From positions 2,790,001 to 2,854,000 of the forward strand of contig JAFKAC010000002.1 in NCBI GenBank assembly GCA_025766275.1: a DNA stretch of 64,000 nt, given 5' to 3'. The DNA is from Lactarius indigo (Eukaryota > Basidiomycota > Agaricomycetes > Russulales > Russulaceae). Made by a program: the position numbers and the translations under genes. The stretch's first letter is position 1. Each line of letters opens with the position of its first letter. Shown one piece after another: positions 10,695 through 23,033 of the stretch. Under the pieces are notes generated by a model, which saw nothing but the letters and a program-made list of their open reading frames with translations, ran no database searches and was not told the DNA's origin.

Positions 10695-12919
10695 TCACGA
10701 CTTAACCCAAATTTCACCTATTACGTCCCACTCTCTCAGCGTCGCAGGGACACCCGCTCGCTTGTCCGCATACGCTTCTGCAGCGCCGTCCACCCGATCC
10801 TCCAGAAGCAACACTCTCAGCCCACCGACCGACACGAAACCGGTCTTGAGCGGAGCGTACGCGAGCTCGAATTCCCAGAACCGCACTTCTTTTGTCGTCG
10901 CACTGGCCCCACTAACCCTCACATCGTCTTTCCCGTCGTCGCCTTCACTGCCCAAAGATGTCGACATCTCAGGAACAGGGCGGGCGTCGAACGTCATCAG
11001 CGGCACGAGCAACGTCGACGGGCCAAGAAAGTGCGTTGCCCCACGAAGCTTTTCGTAACGCCCCTCATCACCGGGCACGGGCTCGGGTGGCGGAACACAC
11101 AGGGGAAATTCGTCCACCGCCTCTGCCCCCGCGAGCTGTTGCGTCGTGCGCGGCGAGCCGACGAATGGGCCGTCGAGAAGCACCAATGGGGTTCTCGTCG
11201 CAGGAGACGACGGTGCTGTGCTTACGCCCGCCGCCAGCGGCGGGAGATGAGGAGCTGTCGTCGTCGGTAGGGGAGCGATCACGTCCGGTGTCGCAAGCAG
11301 CTGAGGACTGCAGCTGGACGTGCTGCACGGCAAGGTTCAATGTGCGCTGCCGACCCTCACGGACAGGGGCGGCAACGCCCAGCGTGCACGCGACGCGAAA
11401 TGGTTTGTCAATGAGAAGTGCGCCGTGTGGGATAGAGCGCACGACGAGGTCCACGTCGATGGGGTCGACTGGCGGGCCCAGATGCGCCGCGGCGGCGATG
11501 GGATAACTGCCCGTCCCCGCAGAGGTTATTGCTAAGGGGCTCTGGGGACGTGGTGGGACGGACATGGGGCGGTTGCGGAAAGGCGAGGCAGAACGATAGG
11601 GTGCCGGACCGCCCGCTGGTGGGGTACTTGAGCGTGAGGGCGGATGAGGGGAAAGTCCAGTGACTGTGGTTGATCGCTGGAGGTGAAGCGGGAGAGCAGA
11701 CATGTGCTGCGGCTGCTGTGGACGGGGGGCTGGTGGATTTGGCGGAACTGGGATCCGACGTGACAACATCTATCATTTATTGAGGTGGATTGGAGACCAG
11801 AAAGCTAACCAAAAGCTCACAGAAGTTAGGAGTCTCCCGGGTTCGCCGAATGACGACCGCCAGGAGATATCAAGTCTCCCGAGAGGGAGAATTGTTCCGG
11901 GCGCATGTTGTGTGGGGATGGAAGGGGGATTGGTCTCACTGAGGACGTATATATACTGCCTGATGTCCTGGGGTTGCATCATGGCCATTGGCCCCGAGAA
12001 CAGGGTACGTTGTCCATCAGGAAATAGGTTGGTGTCCTGGACGTCCCACTCGGGAGCTGGTTCAAACACGATGTGCTCGAACCACATTGGTTCGGACGTG
12101 AGGTTCTGTATGTGGACCTCAAGAAAGACCTTTGTACGTTCTTTGGCCGATAGTTGTGCAGAGGGTGAACGAGGCACATGGACCTTCGTCTTGACCGACA
12201 GAGGGTTAGTCACCTACACGAATAAATTACACGAATAAGTGTCACCCTCGTTAGAACGGGTGCACATGTGCTCCATGCTAGGGAGAAACTCACAGCAAAC
12301 TTGTAGAACTTGCGAAAGGTCTGCAGCCCGGCGTCATCCGCATCACCGCCAGCGACAGCGGAGGTCCCCGTCACCATGGGTCGACGCGCGCCAGGAGGGA
12401 GCTGGTACGACACCGTACAAGCCAATACATGCTGACCGAGTTCCTTGATTTCGTGATGTACCATGGCCTCGAGCGTGTCGCCCGCGACGAGGCTCAACAT
12501 AGGCCCGCCCAGCTCGGCAAGAAGTATCTTGCTGGTTGCAGTCTGCATCTCGACTGCGCAGGACGATGCCGTCTACGGCAGCGGCGGACTCGTTGTTCAC
12601 TGCGAGTGCGCCTGAGAACGTCTCGCCGAGTTGGATGGCTCCGAACGAGGACGGGAGGGTCAAAAGAGTCGACGCATTGGTTAGGTCACGTAGGGTCTTG
12701 GGATGCCCTGGGAGGGGCGCGCTACCCTGGAGGGAGAGTACTGAGGCCGTGGAGTGGGCCGAGAAGGAGGGGGAGTTGGAATAGAATGGTTCCCATGCGC
12801 TGGCCAGAGCAGGTCGCTACTTGGACCGAACATCACAAATAGACGGGCTTGTCATTCGAACAGACACGTACAGAGAGTCGCATCACTTTGAGCGACAAAA
12901 GATGTCCTGGGCCATCCAT
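10695..12919 (-). CDS. TRAPPC13: TRAPP complex subunit 13 (DUF974 family)
   Basis: Predicted subunit of the TRAPP tethering complex acting in Golgi/autophagy trafficking. The start is in a small first exon at 12919, MDGPGHLLSLKVMRLS, which matches the family N-terminus. After a 55-nt intron it continues RPALASAWEPFYSNSP. The conserved core follows: LPSSFGAIQLGETFSG, EMQTATSKILLAELGG, TLEAMVHHEIKELGQHVLAC, FRKFYKFAV, VFLEVHIQNLTSEPM and QPQDIRQYIYVL. Next comes LGRLDISWRSSFGEPGRLLTS. A Pro/Ser-rich insert of roughly 60 residues (about 11560-11740) is larger than in animals. The C-terminus ends WDVIGEIWVKS. It lies in tandem behind YME2, with only 77 bp between YME2's stop and this start. Confidence 0.88.
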
Positions 12920-12996
12920 TTGCAATCGAGTACGAGACGGTCTTGAGTGAGCTGCGAGTTATGATATAAGATGTCCTAAGCTACTATAATCAATCC

Positions 12997-15900
12997 TCAC
13001 CCTCCCCGTGCTAGCACTTTCTTCAGCTCTCCGTTATGTCTCTCCAATTTCTCCAACGCCCCCTGCGCATTCGCCATCTTATCCATCAAGTATTTCGCTC
13101 GTATCCCCATCGCAGTCGCACCACTCCACCAGCGTCCCGTGTCAAGCCCAATTGTGCGAAGCACCTGCAATTCTTGCTCACACGCGCGTACGGTCGTCTC
13201 AGCACTGTCAATGAGCCTTGTGTTGGAGGCGAGGTCTTGGGAAGCCTGGAAGATCGGATCTGGGCAAGGTACAATTTTGACACAACCTTGTAAACACTGG
13301 TGCGAATTTAAAAAAAAAAAACTCACCATCGACGAGTCGCTGGAAGACATGCCGGTAGATGGGTCGTCCAGGGCGAATCGCTGACGGTCGACCATTTTGG
13401 GTGTCCACAGAAATCATCTCTGCCCGCTCCATACTTCGCAATGGACCCTCTTCGCCCTTGAATGGGGAATTCACCAATATCTCATGGTAGGGAACTGTAT
13501 TTTTGCTAGCAAGCGCCCGGAGTACGGCCCACGCCTGGTCTCTGCTCCACGCCAGGCTTCGTGCATCATCCGCGTCGTCACCGAACGCACGTTTGCGCAA
13601 CTCGGAGACACCTTGGCGGATGATGTCCTCGACTGCCTCAGTTGGCGTCTGCCCCGCGCGTATTTTGTGTATCAGCTAAGATGCACAAAGATTGGTCCCC
13701 CAAAGTAATGCGGATAAGATAAAGGCGTACACTGGCAAGGTCACTGGCCCTACCGCCTAGCCACTCAACCATCTTCGTATCATCATGCGAAAGCTGGATT
13801 TCGGTGCCTGTTTCCTGCAGCTTGGTCCTAACAAATTGCAAAGCGCTTGCATTATCCACGTCAGACAGTGCAACCATATTGAGCGGTCTCGATAAGAGTG
13901 CTTCATGAACGAGTCATCAATGCGATCCAGAAAATGTAAACAGATAATCGTGCAGACCTTTGGCAAGTGCCTTCGAATTCTCCCGATTGTGGCTGGTGAC
14001 AATGACATGCGCAGCCTGAAGGCAATTCTACCTCCATAACCCCAACGAATGAAGCGGGGGGACGCACTTGTTCCTCGACTAATGCTGCTGCCCACTTCGC
14101 AAACACGCCCATGACGTCCTCTTTACCGTTCGCAGTATAATTCTTCAGCACTACGATAGGCAGTGTGTTTACTGCTTTAAGGCCTGATGGGTCATATCTT
14201 CGTTTCGCCGTCGGGGCTTCTGTCTTTGAGGAGTTGATTACAAAGTCCTCATCACTTTCATTGAAGGGTTCATCTCCGACGCCCAACTCAGCAATTACAC
14301 CACCTCCTGCAACTGCCCCCATGCGTGGGTCGTGCCAGATGCCACGGCGGATAAGTTCTTGGACTCGATCTGCAACTCGTACCTCTTCCTCCGCTTGGAT
14401 GGCGCTTTCGTGGTCATGGCGTGCCCGCTCATTGCGACTGGATGAGATTGAATGGAGTGCCGTCCCAACGACTTCGAGGACTTGTCTAACTTGGTCAGGA
14501 AGTGAAGTGCTCAAACCAGCTGTTTGGCATCAAGATCAACGCGTGTCTGCTACATAGAACATTCGGCTCCGCATAACACACCATTTTGGCCAATGAGTCC
14601 TACACTGGCGAGATCAATGAGATGATTCATTGATTTAAGGAAAGTAAAGACCGGCCAATAGCCGGTTTGCTTCGATAACAAATCAAGGAGACGCATGTCG
14701 GAGTCGGCGCGTTGCAGTTCCGCGCAATCAATGACAAGTACTGGACTATAGCAAGCGAATGTCACCAGAGTGATGCAAGTCAGAAACAAGACGATTGTAT
14801 GCACCGATTTTTGTCCTGCAGGATACGAGACAACATCCTTGACTTGCCGCTTCCCTGGGGCCCATGTACAAACGCGACACTAGCTGTGGACGATATAAGT
14901 CGACGGAGAAATACAAGAACTCGTGAGACATACCGGGTGTGTCATCGAGGTAATTGCAGAGAGCAATTTCAGCATCCCGACGTTCCTGCCAAGCTGCACC
15001 TGCATCTACATCTGTGGGACCTGCAGACCTGATGGTTAACTTGTCGAAGGTGTTCCTACGAAGCCACTGGTACAGGCGGAATTCTGCGTACGGGATTAGG
15101 TCAGATGGAGATTGTCTAGAAAGAAAATCACGAATCACCTCTATAATTGAACCAGTCTAGCATCTTTCCTTCGACCATGAGAGCGCGGACGGGATCAAAG
15201 ATCTGTCGAACGTCTGAATTCATATTATTGAAAAAAGGGGCGCCACGCACGGTGTATGTCAGAGTGCCTAAGAAGAAGACAATAACTGGGATGACAATAC
15301 GAGGGTGCTTGGAAATCCAGTCGCGAATGACGTGGGCTTGAACTGTAGGAACAAAGGAAGTACGAATCCGCGTTTGACCAATGTAGAGGCCGTGAGCAAC
15401 ATTGCGAGCGATGATAGATGAACGAAGGTCCGAGAAGGTGACAGTCGAACTGCGGTAAGAGGAGCCAGTAACTGCAGCAGGGGTTGTAATATCAATGATG
15501 CGACCATACGGCTATGAGGGCTATAAGGGACGTATTGACGTGAAAGGGAGGGGAGATAATACTCTGAAAGTATGATAAAGAGACTCTTCGTGTGGATCCG
15601 CACCATCAAAGGTCACGCGAAGGAGAGGAGAAGCAAATCTGTTCATATCCTAGGCTGTGTGAGGACAGATATTGAGAGGGTAATATGGTCAGCACCTCTC
15701 GCCATGGTTGTCCTTGCACGACCCAGATGTTGCCTCTACGAATACCCGCGGATGAGGGCACACCGCCTTTGGACTGGATGTGATTTCTGAGATCCGACTG
15801 GATTGTAGACAGGACATCTTCTGACTGAGAGGGGGTGTACTCGAAAAGAACGAAGACGCCTCCATCTTTCATATGAGGTTCGACGGAAATGGGATTAAAA

Positions 15901-16155
15901 CCATGCGTGTGTACTGTAGAGATGAGGTTTTTGATGGAGTCGAGAAGGTACTCCTGACGAAGCTTTCCGTAGTAATATCGAGGGCTACATGCGATGAGTT
16001 CAGAGGGAGTGGGAAGGTGATTAACTGCGCGCGACTGACTCCCAAGCGACGAGCTTCACAGGAAAGACCGAGTCGACGAAGAGCCACGCCTGGGATGTGT
16101 TCTTTTGTGAGAGCGAATGAGAGAGCCGGATGGGTGAATGTATGCGGACGCGCAT
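12997..16155 (-). CDS. YME2: Mitochondrial escape protein 2 (YME2/RNA12)
   Basis: Integral inner mitochondrial membrane protein that affects mtDNA nucleoid stability. It has a matrix RRM-like region and an intermembrane-space AAA-like RNA12 domain. The proposed ATG at 16155 gives a basic leader, then TSQAWLFVDSVFPVKL and WDPRYYYGKLRQEYLL, the RNA12-family N-terminus. Further on come VTFDGADPHEESLYHTFRPYGRI and a hydrophobic span (RIVIPVIVFFLGTLTYTV). Then follow FDPVRALMVEGKMLDWF and a P-loop GPQGSGKS split near an intron. VLVIDCAEL looks like the Walker B-side strand. The C-terminal part contains SDVDNASALQFV and ends LKKVLARGG. About ten introns are required. The N-terminus is the least certain part, since the upstream in-frame ATG region overlaps the divergent nucleoporin gene. 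Confidence 0.88.
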
Positions 16156-16219
16156 ATAGTCTCAAACAAAGGGTGCGGGCGGCTTGGTCTTGTTGCTCCG
16201 ACAGGTTGGCTTGCACATC
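16156..16219. promoter_or_regulatory. 64-bp start-to-start interval (YME2 / FG nucleoporin)
   Basis: The two chosen starts on opposite strands are 64 bp apart. If the nucleoporin instead starts at its second Met (16352) the gap is about 197 bp. No strong promoter motif was recognised. Confidence 0.4.
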
Positions 16220-19200
16220 ATGTTGACCTCGTCCCCATCTCCCGCTACACTCGCGGCTCCCTCCCCATCGTCGTCGGCTCGTCTCAGCAGCCTTCGTCGT
16301 AAAAAACCTTCCCATCACACAAGAAGACCGCCTCCTTCTCGAGCCATTTCAATGTTTTCCTCACTCAAGTCACTCGTTACAACTCCTTTTTCTTGGTTTG
16401 CCAACGCTGGAAACGATACTTTCGAGTCCGAAGATACCCCAGGCAAACGCAAACTCATACGTGCACCATCCCATCCTTACGACAGCGAAGGAGAACAACA
16501 AGACACACCCTCCGCATACAGAGTCAAACGTATCCGACTCAACTCGCCAGAGCGTGTCGCCATTCCACCTGTCCCATCTTCTGCACCATACCTCGACCCT
16601 CCTACCCCTTCTCTTCGACCATCAACTCATCCTCGCACTCATGCTTCCAAGTCTACTCGACCCTACACTTCCTCCTCCAACAATATCCCCATCCCTCGCC
16701 CGGATACGTCTCGCCTTTCTCCCCTCTCCAATCCTTCTCATACACAGGCTCCCCCCATTGCCCGCACAATGTCTATGGACCCCCCGACTGCTCGTCGCCC
16801 TTCTGTCCCACCATCTTCCGTCTTACCTCCTCCCATTTCTCGTGATGTTTCCATGGAGTTTTCTCCAAACCTCTCCGCTGAACCCCCCAACCCCCCCTTC
16901 CGCATGCGATCTGCCCTGACCCCTCAGCCAGGTGCTCCGCTTTATGGTCCCAATCCACAGAGACGTGAACGTAATCCATCGGAGCCCCCACCGCTTACCG
17001 CTCTCATCGAAAATCCTATTTTTGTGAAACCGCCTCCCGCGCCACAGGAGCAGAGACATGTGAGCGATGGCTCTTCTTCCCTCACACTTGGTTCTCTCGC
17101 CGGTGCTCAGAAATCGGTATAAGCCCTCTTTTCCCATCCCATTCCTTCTCTCACTTATCAGCACCACCAGGGACCTACCGTCAATCGATCCCATTCCACC
17201 CTTGTTCTTCCTATTCAGCTTGCTGATGGTAAGTCCGGTCTTTGTTCTCCCACCCTCTTTGTCCGAAATACCCTACAGGCTTTCGACCTACCAACCCTGC
17301 GGAGCTTGCACTCCAGCAGCTCGAGAGATATCGCACTCCCCTCGTACCTACTCGTCTCGGGTCAGCTAACGTCGATGGTACGCTTCCAGAGCTCTTCCAA
17401 ACGCGGAAAAAAGCACGCGCGCTCGTCCTCATCAAACGTGACAAGCGTGATGACAAACCCCGTCTGGGTCATGCTAGCAAGTATATCAGTGCACCGAAAG
17501 ATAAGGAAAAGGAAACCCCTCCGAAGAGTAAGAATAACAAGCCATATGCTGGGGAAGGTGGTCTCAAGAAATTATTGGCCCGGCGCAAACAGGAAGCGTT
17601 AGATGCAGAACCAGCGGAAGATAATACAGACGCACAACCAATGGTCGATGACAGTGAACTTGAGCCTATACCCCCCAAGCGCACGAGCAAGATTACCGAA
17701 CCTGTTCGCGCTCCGGCTACCTTTGCTCGTAAAGTCTCCGCACCACCAACCTCTGTCCCTTCTTTTGGTATGGCGGGTGGTAGGAAACCCACTTCCCTCC
17801 GTGCAGGTCGTACACAGGTAAAAACCCGCACAGTTGGTCCCACGCGTACCAGAAATCGGTTCTCGGCGGCATACGAGGATGATGAACCAGAAGACGTCGA
17901 TGACGCTGTACCGGAAGAACCCCCGAAGGATAAGGGAGGTGTGGGTGCAGGTCTTCCGAAGTTCGAAGCCCCAAGCGGGTTTAGCTTTGCTCCTGTGCGT
18001 CTTTCTCTTCATTTGACTCTGTCCTAATCACACCTATGTAATACCTTTAAACAGCCTCCTTCCGTTGCTTCGGTTCCTCAAGCTTCTGACACGCCTTCTG
18101 TCCACGATGAACCGCCAATTACCGCCCTTCCCTTCACATTCTCCAAAGCCCAGACGCTATCTGCCGTATCTCTGGCACCCGTTCCGCAGCCTCCTGCGAT
18201 CGCCCTCGTCCCGCCTACTCCCGATAGACCCCAGACAGAAAAACCTCTACCAGAGCCAGCTCTTCCGAATTTCTTTGCCAACTCCCAGATCTTTGCGCGC
18301 ACCGGCGTTCCGCCACTCCAGATCGAGTCCAAGCCTGTGTCCCAACCTGCATCCGAACCTGATTCTCGGCCCGCGAACCAGACTCAGGTCAACGAGTCCG
18401 TGACAGGGACAACAGCTCCAGAAACTCGAATTGTCCCTACCCCTTCTGCATCCGTATTTGGCGCAGTTGCCCCATTACCCCTTGTGTCAACGGCTAGTCC
18501 AGAAGTCTCAAGAGTCCACTCAGCCTACTCTTCAGGCCCGGGCGCCATCCATTTTTGGACCTCCCCCACAAGCTCAATCGATGTCCACCGCATCCACGCA
18601 GTCAATTAATAGCAGCTCACTTTCGTTTAGCCTCACCCCTTCTTCGACATCGCAGCCCGGGGAGAAGAAAGAGGCCACTCCAGCTCCGCAGAAACCTCTT
18701 TTCGGTGGCTCGATGTCCTCATTCAGTGGATTTGGGACCTCGTCGCTGGCGTCTGTGCCAAAAATGAAACCAGAAATCCAATCAACGGAAGTTACAGCTC
18801 ACGCCTTCTCCTTTCCCAAGGCAAAGACCCCTACTCCAGCGGAAGCGGAGCAGCCTTTCAAACCCGCTCTCCCGGTTTCGAGTCCTGCTTTGACTTCTGC
18901 ATCTTTACCAGCAACTGCGCCTGTGACCGAGACCTCCAAACCTCCTTCTAACGCGGCCTTTTCCTATAGCCAATCGGCCAAAGAGTCTGCCACCCTTGCT
19001 CCTGCACCTCCTGCGACCCCTGCCAAGAGCCTATTTACGTTTGATGCTTCCCCTTCTACTCGCCCCACTGCCCCGGTGGAGAAGTCAGGTGCTGCATCAG
19101 ATAGTTTCACGTTTGGTTCAACAACACCGGCCGGTGCCCCCAGCGGGTTCTCGTTTGGCTCACCCGCTGTGCAATCCGAAACGAAACCCGCTACTAGCAC

Positions 19201-20278
19201 GAGCGGGTTTTCGTTCGGCCCGCCTGGCTCCGCTCCATCGGATACGTCAAAGCCAACTTTCTCGTTCGGGGCACCAACGTCAACTCGCCCTCTAACTCCT
19301 CCATCTGCTGACGACGGTATGCGCATGGAGGAGAGTCCCACGCGTGGGGGTGGGATAGATGTCAACAATGGAAGTGCTAAACCACAATCATTACCACAGC
19401 TGCAGATGCCTGGCAAGTCTGGCTTTTCGTTTAATTCTGGTACAGGAACGGGTTTCGGATCACCTTCACCTTCCCCATTCGGGGGATCTCCTGCAGCTGG
19501 TTTTACATTTGGACAGCAGAACCAAGCGACGAGCCAGGGTACGAGTGGAGGGTTCGCCTTTGGTGCGAACACAAAAGCACCCGAGAACGCAAGTGGGGGT
19601 TTCTCATTCGGGACGACTAAACCTGCAGAGAATGCGGCGACCACTGGGTTTGGATTTGGTCAACCCGCATCAGAGAGTAGGCCTTCGTCCTCCGGTGGAT
19701 TCGCGTTCAACCAGTCCGGCCCAAAGACGGCGGACGCGACTGCTTCTGGGTTCTCCTTCAAAGCACCTGAGTCGATCCAACAGTCAACGAGTTTTACATT
19801 CGGCCAGACAGCGCCCGAAACAGCACGCACTTCCTCCTCGAGTGGATTTGCTTTTGGACAATCTCAGGCCCAGCCACCAGCCCCCGCCTCTCCGTTTACG
19901 TTTGGTTCATCTGTGAGTGGCGCCGCATTTGGATCTGCACCCGCAAGCCCCGCGTTCGGCACACAACCCCTGGCACCGACGTCATCCGCACCGTTCTCTT
20001 TCGGAGGACCCGCCAGCGCACCGCCGCAACAGCCTGCACCAAACCCATTTGGGTTTGGCTCGGGTGCCGGGCAACCTACCTCTCCTGCTGTGCAGCAAGG
20101 TTTCGGATTTAATTTCGGGGGTGGCACTCCTCAAACACCTACGGGGACGTTCGGCGCGTCTACACCGCAGACCCCAACAACGGGTAATAGTGGCGGCACG
20201 ATATTCACTATGGGTGCTCCCCCATCGGGCCGCCCGATGAGGAAACTACCCGCCCGTAGACCCAACCCCAAGCGGTGA
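16220..20278 (+). CDS. FG-repeat nucleoporin, Nup1/Nup153-like
   Basis: Nuclear-basket type nucleoporin. The start at 16220 gives an Arg/Ser-rich head followed by a likely amphipathic helix (SMFSSLKSLVTTPFSWF), as in Nup1/Nup60 proteins that bind the inner nuclear membrane. A downstream ATG at 16352 starts directly at that helix. The middle is Pro/Ser-rich with basic nuclear-import-like clusters (KRKLIRAPS, YRVKRIRLN). A conserved FRPTNPAELALQQLERYRTPLVPTR segment resembles a Nup153-family structural element. From about 18700 on there are more than twenty FxFG/FG repeats (SGFSFG, GFTFG, GGFAFG, SFTFG). The end, PSGRPMRKLPARRPNPKR, is a basic tail like that of Nup1/Nup153. Five introns were placed; one (18484-18535) shifts the frame and is easily missed. 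A 226-codon antisense frame inside the repeats is an artefact. Confidence 0.85.
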
Positions 20279-20901
20279 ATAACAATCGACGCCAAATAAT
20301 CTGCGTATATATGGTCCGACGGTGACGAAATAACTCGATCATTCATTCTTCCTTCTCTTGTGCATCTCAATCCCTATGTGATCCTTTACTCGCAACTACT
20401 CTCGCAACCTGTTCTGAAGATTAAAGCCCCATGGTTCGGTTCTTATCTGAGTTCTGGTTCGTTACACTCTCACTAACTCTTTCCGCTTCTGAAGCCCCGA
20501 ACAGGTTGCTTGCCGTTTCTGATTTCCAATCCTGTATAAGGCTGTATGGCCAATAGTATATTGACACCGTCTAGGTTACCAACATACTTGACGTCTCTCC
20601 TACCTTTTTTTTTTTTTCTCGCACCGTTTTGCAACCCTGCTTTCACTGATTTCCATTTGTTTTTGCATAATTGGGATATCGATATCTAAGCGTAGACACA
20701 AACACCACAATAGTCTTTCGCAGGCTCAAGGCCATGCACCCCGCACATTATCATTATCACACGGCTCAAGGCCGATTGGCATCTTGACTACGTATTTTCT
20801 TGCAATTGTATTTTGTTCTGGATCGACCGGTAATTCGGGAGTGTGCGTACAACCCGTGGGCACAAGAGGACGCGTCGAGACGCGGTCACCCTCTAGCCAG
20901 C
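20279..20901. promoter_or_regulatory. Intergenic region upstream of gamma-tubulin
   Basis: A 623-bp interval without a recognised gene. It contains a T14 tract (near 20606-20619) inside CT-rich sequence. An 11-bp direct repeat GGCTCAAGGCC sits at 20723-20733 and 20763-20773, 40 bp apart, about 130-180 bp before the gamma-tubulin ATG. Each copy is partly self-complementary. These could be factor-binding sites; no known factor is assigned. Confidence 0.4.
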
Positions 20902-22791
20902 ATGCCCCGCGAAATCGTTACCGTACAAATTGGCCAATGTGGCAACCAAAGTATGCGTGAACTCAGCACGGCTTGCACCATACTCATGATATTGGATGCC
21001 TTTCAGTGGGCTCGGTCTTCTGGCAGCGGCTTTGTGCTGAGCACGGTATCAACAAAGAAGGCATCCTCGAAGACTGGGCGACCGAGGGGGGCGATCGCAA
21101 GGACGTTTTCTTTTATCAGGCCGATGATGAGCATTACATCCCTCGCGCAATCCTCATCGACCTCGAGCCGCGGGTGCGCTTCTGCTGCTTCCCCATACAT
21201 CGGCGACGGCGCGTGGTAATATAAACTGCATGCCTGGCAGGTCATTAACAACATATTGACATCTCCATTCGCGAATCTCTATAACCCAGAGAACATCTTC
21301 ATGTCCAAGGATGGCGGTGGTGCGGGAAACAACTGGGCACAGGGATACGCGATGGGAGAGAAGCTGTACGAGGACATCATGGAGATGGTCGACCGCGAAG
21401 CGGAGGGGAGTGACTCGCTGGAGGTACGCACTCCTTCTATCTTTTTCGTCACGGCCCTCCGAAATCCCAGCGCGCGATAATGACCACACGCTTGGGACTG
21501 TCTTTGCGCAGGGCTTCATGTTGCTGCATTCTATAGCAGGCGGGACGGGCTCAGGGCTTGGCTCCTTCGTGCTGGAGCGATTAAACGACAAATTCCCGAA
21601 GAAGCTGGTACAAACCTACTCGGTCTTCCCCAACGCGCAAGAAGGTGATGTGGTGGTACAGCCGTACAACGCGTTGCTTACGCTCAAGCGCCTCGCGAAC
21701 CACGCCGACTCCGTTGTCGTGCTTGACAATGGTGCACTGGCACGCATCAATGCGGACCGCTTGCACTTGCAAACGCCTTCGTTTGATCAAACGAATCAAC
21801 TCGTGTGTGCGGCTGTTTTTCCATGCGGATGGGATTTGCTCACGGCGTCTAAGGTGTCGACGGTCATGGCAGCGAGCACACAGACACTGCGATACCCAGG
21901 ATATATGAACAACGACTTGGTCGGCATCATCGCTTCGCTCATCCCAACACCACGTTGTCATTTTCTGATGACGTCCTACACACCATTTACATCTGACTCG
22001 ATCGACAAGGTCACAATCTAACTTTGTTTATTGAGGAGTAGTTGTCTGATGTTGTCTGACCAGGCAAAGCCAATCCGGCGCACGACCGTACTGGATGTGA
22101 TGCGCCGACTCTTACAACCGAAGAACAGGATGGTCTCGACCGTACCAAGCAAGACGGCGTGCTACATCTCGATTCTCAACATCATTCAAGGTGACGTCGA
22201 CCCCACCGACGTACGTCCAGCCCCCTCCTGCTCAGACCCGAGGTAGACGCATGATAGGTACACCAATCGCTCCTGCGCATCCGCGAGCGCCAGCTGGCCA
22301 ACTTCATCCCATGGGGGCCGGCGTCCATCCAAGTGGCACTGACGCGCCGCTCGCCATACGTAACCACAAACCATCGCGTCAGTGGGCTCATGCTTGCAAA
22401 CCACACGAGCATCGCCTCGGTGAGTGCCCATACGGTGCAGCTGATTTAATACGCTCGTGCTCACGCATGTCCAGTTGTTCAAGCGGATGTTGGATCAATT
22501 CGACCGCCTGAGAAAGCGAAATGCCTTTCTGGAGCAATACAAAAAGGAGAGGATGTTCGAGAACGGGCTGGAAGAGTTTGACGACGCAAGGTACGCATAG
22601 AATCGGTTTCGCGAGATCAGCTTTAATTGACCTTGTGGTTATCCAGAGCAACAGCGGACGAACTATTAAAGGAATACAAGGCTTGCGAGAGTCCAGACTA
22701 TATCTCATACGTGCGTGCCTTGATCGCAGCTTTCAAAGTTGTATGCATAAAACATCCTCAGGGTTCCAACGACGGTGAACAAGCCAGCTAA
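20902..22791 (+). CDS. Gamma-tubulin
   Basis: Microtubule nucleator of the spindle pole body gamma-tubulin complex. Starts [16 protein letters not shown] and, across an intron, [15 protein letters not shown]. It contains [15 protein letters not shown] text (AILIDLEPR), [19 protein letters not shown] and the GTP-binding glycine loop [15 protein letters not shown]. It then has [23 protein letters not shown] and [10 protein letters not shown]. Near the end come [23 protein letters not shown] and FLMTSYTPF. The last exon gives GSNDGEQAS. An intron at about 21801-21851 is 51 nt long and has no stop, so a naive frame reads through it and inserts 17 false residues between QTNQL and VSTVMAAS. Roughly eight introns in all. 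The protein is of normal length (about 455 aa) and looks intact. Confidence 0.93.
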
Positions 22792-23033
22792 GAACGGACG
22801 TTCGGGGCTAGCTAGTCAACTCTCTGTATAAGTATTCCCAAGTGACATACCTCCGTCCCCACAAATGTATTTCCCCATTAGTTCGACAACATTCCTTGGC
22901 AGTGGTAACGATGAATTAAGAGGCAGAACAGACTAGGCCATCTATGTGGTAACTACACAACACCCGGCTAAAGTAAAAGGCGAGGAACAGCCGTAACACA
23001 ATGGCGACTATGGAGGGAACGAATTACGGCTTT
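22792..23033. terminator. Shared 3' region between convergent gamma-tubulin and MBF1
   Basis: 242 bp between two converging stop codons. It is moderately AT-rich and no coding signal was seen. It should contain both polyadenylation sites. Confidence 0.4.

Noticed and set aside
10958..11506. 182-codon plus-strand frame opposite TRAPPC13
   Set aside because: High GC content in the TRAPPC13 insert creates long chance frames on both strands; only the minus strand has family motifs.
18964..19644. 226-codon minus-strand open frame inside the nucleoporin
   Set aside because: It is the antisense of the FG-repeat coding sequence; its Pro/Gly/Asn composition mirrors the repeats and no family is recognisable.
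21581..21961. 126-codon minus-strand frame in gamma-tubulin
   Set aside because: Shadow of highly conserved tubulin codons on the plus strand.
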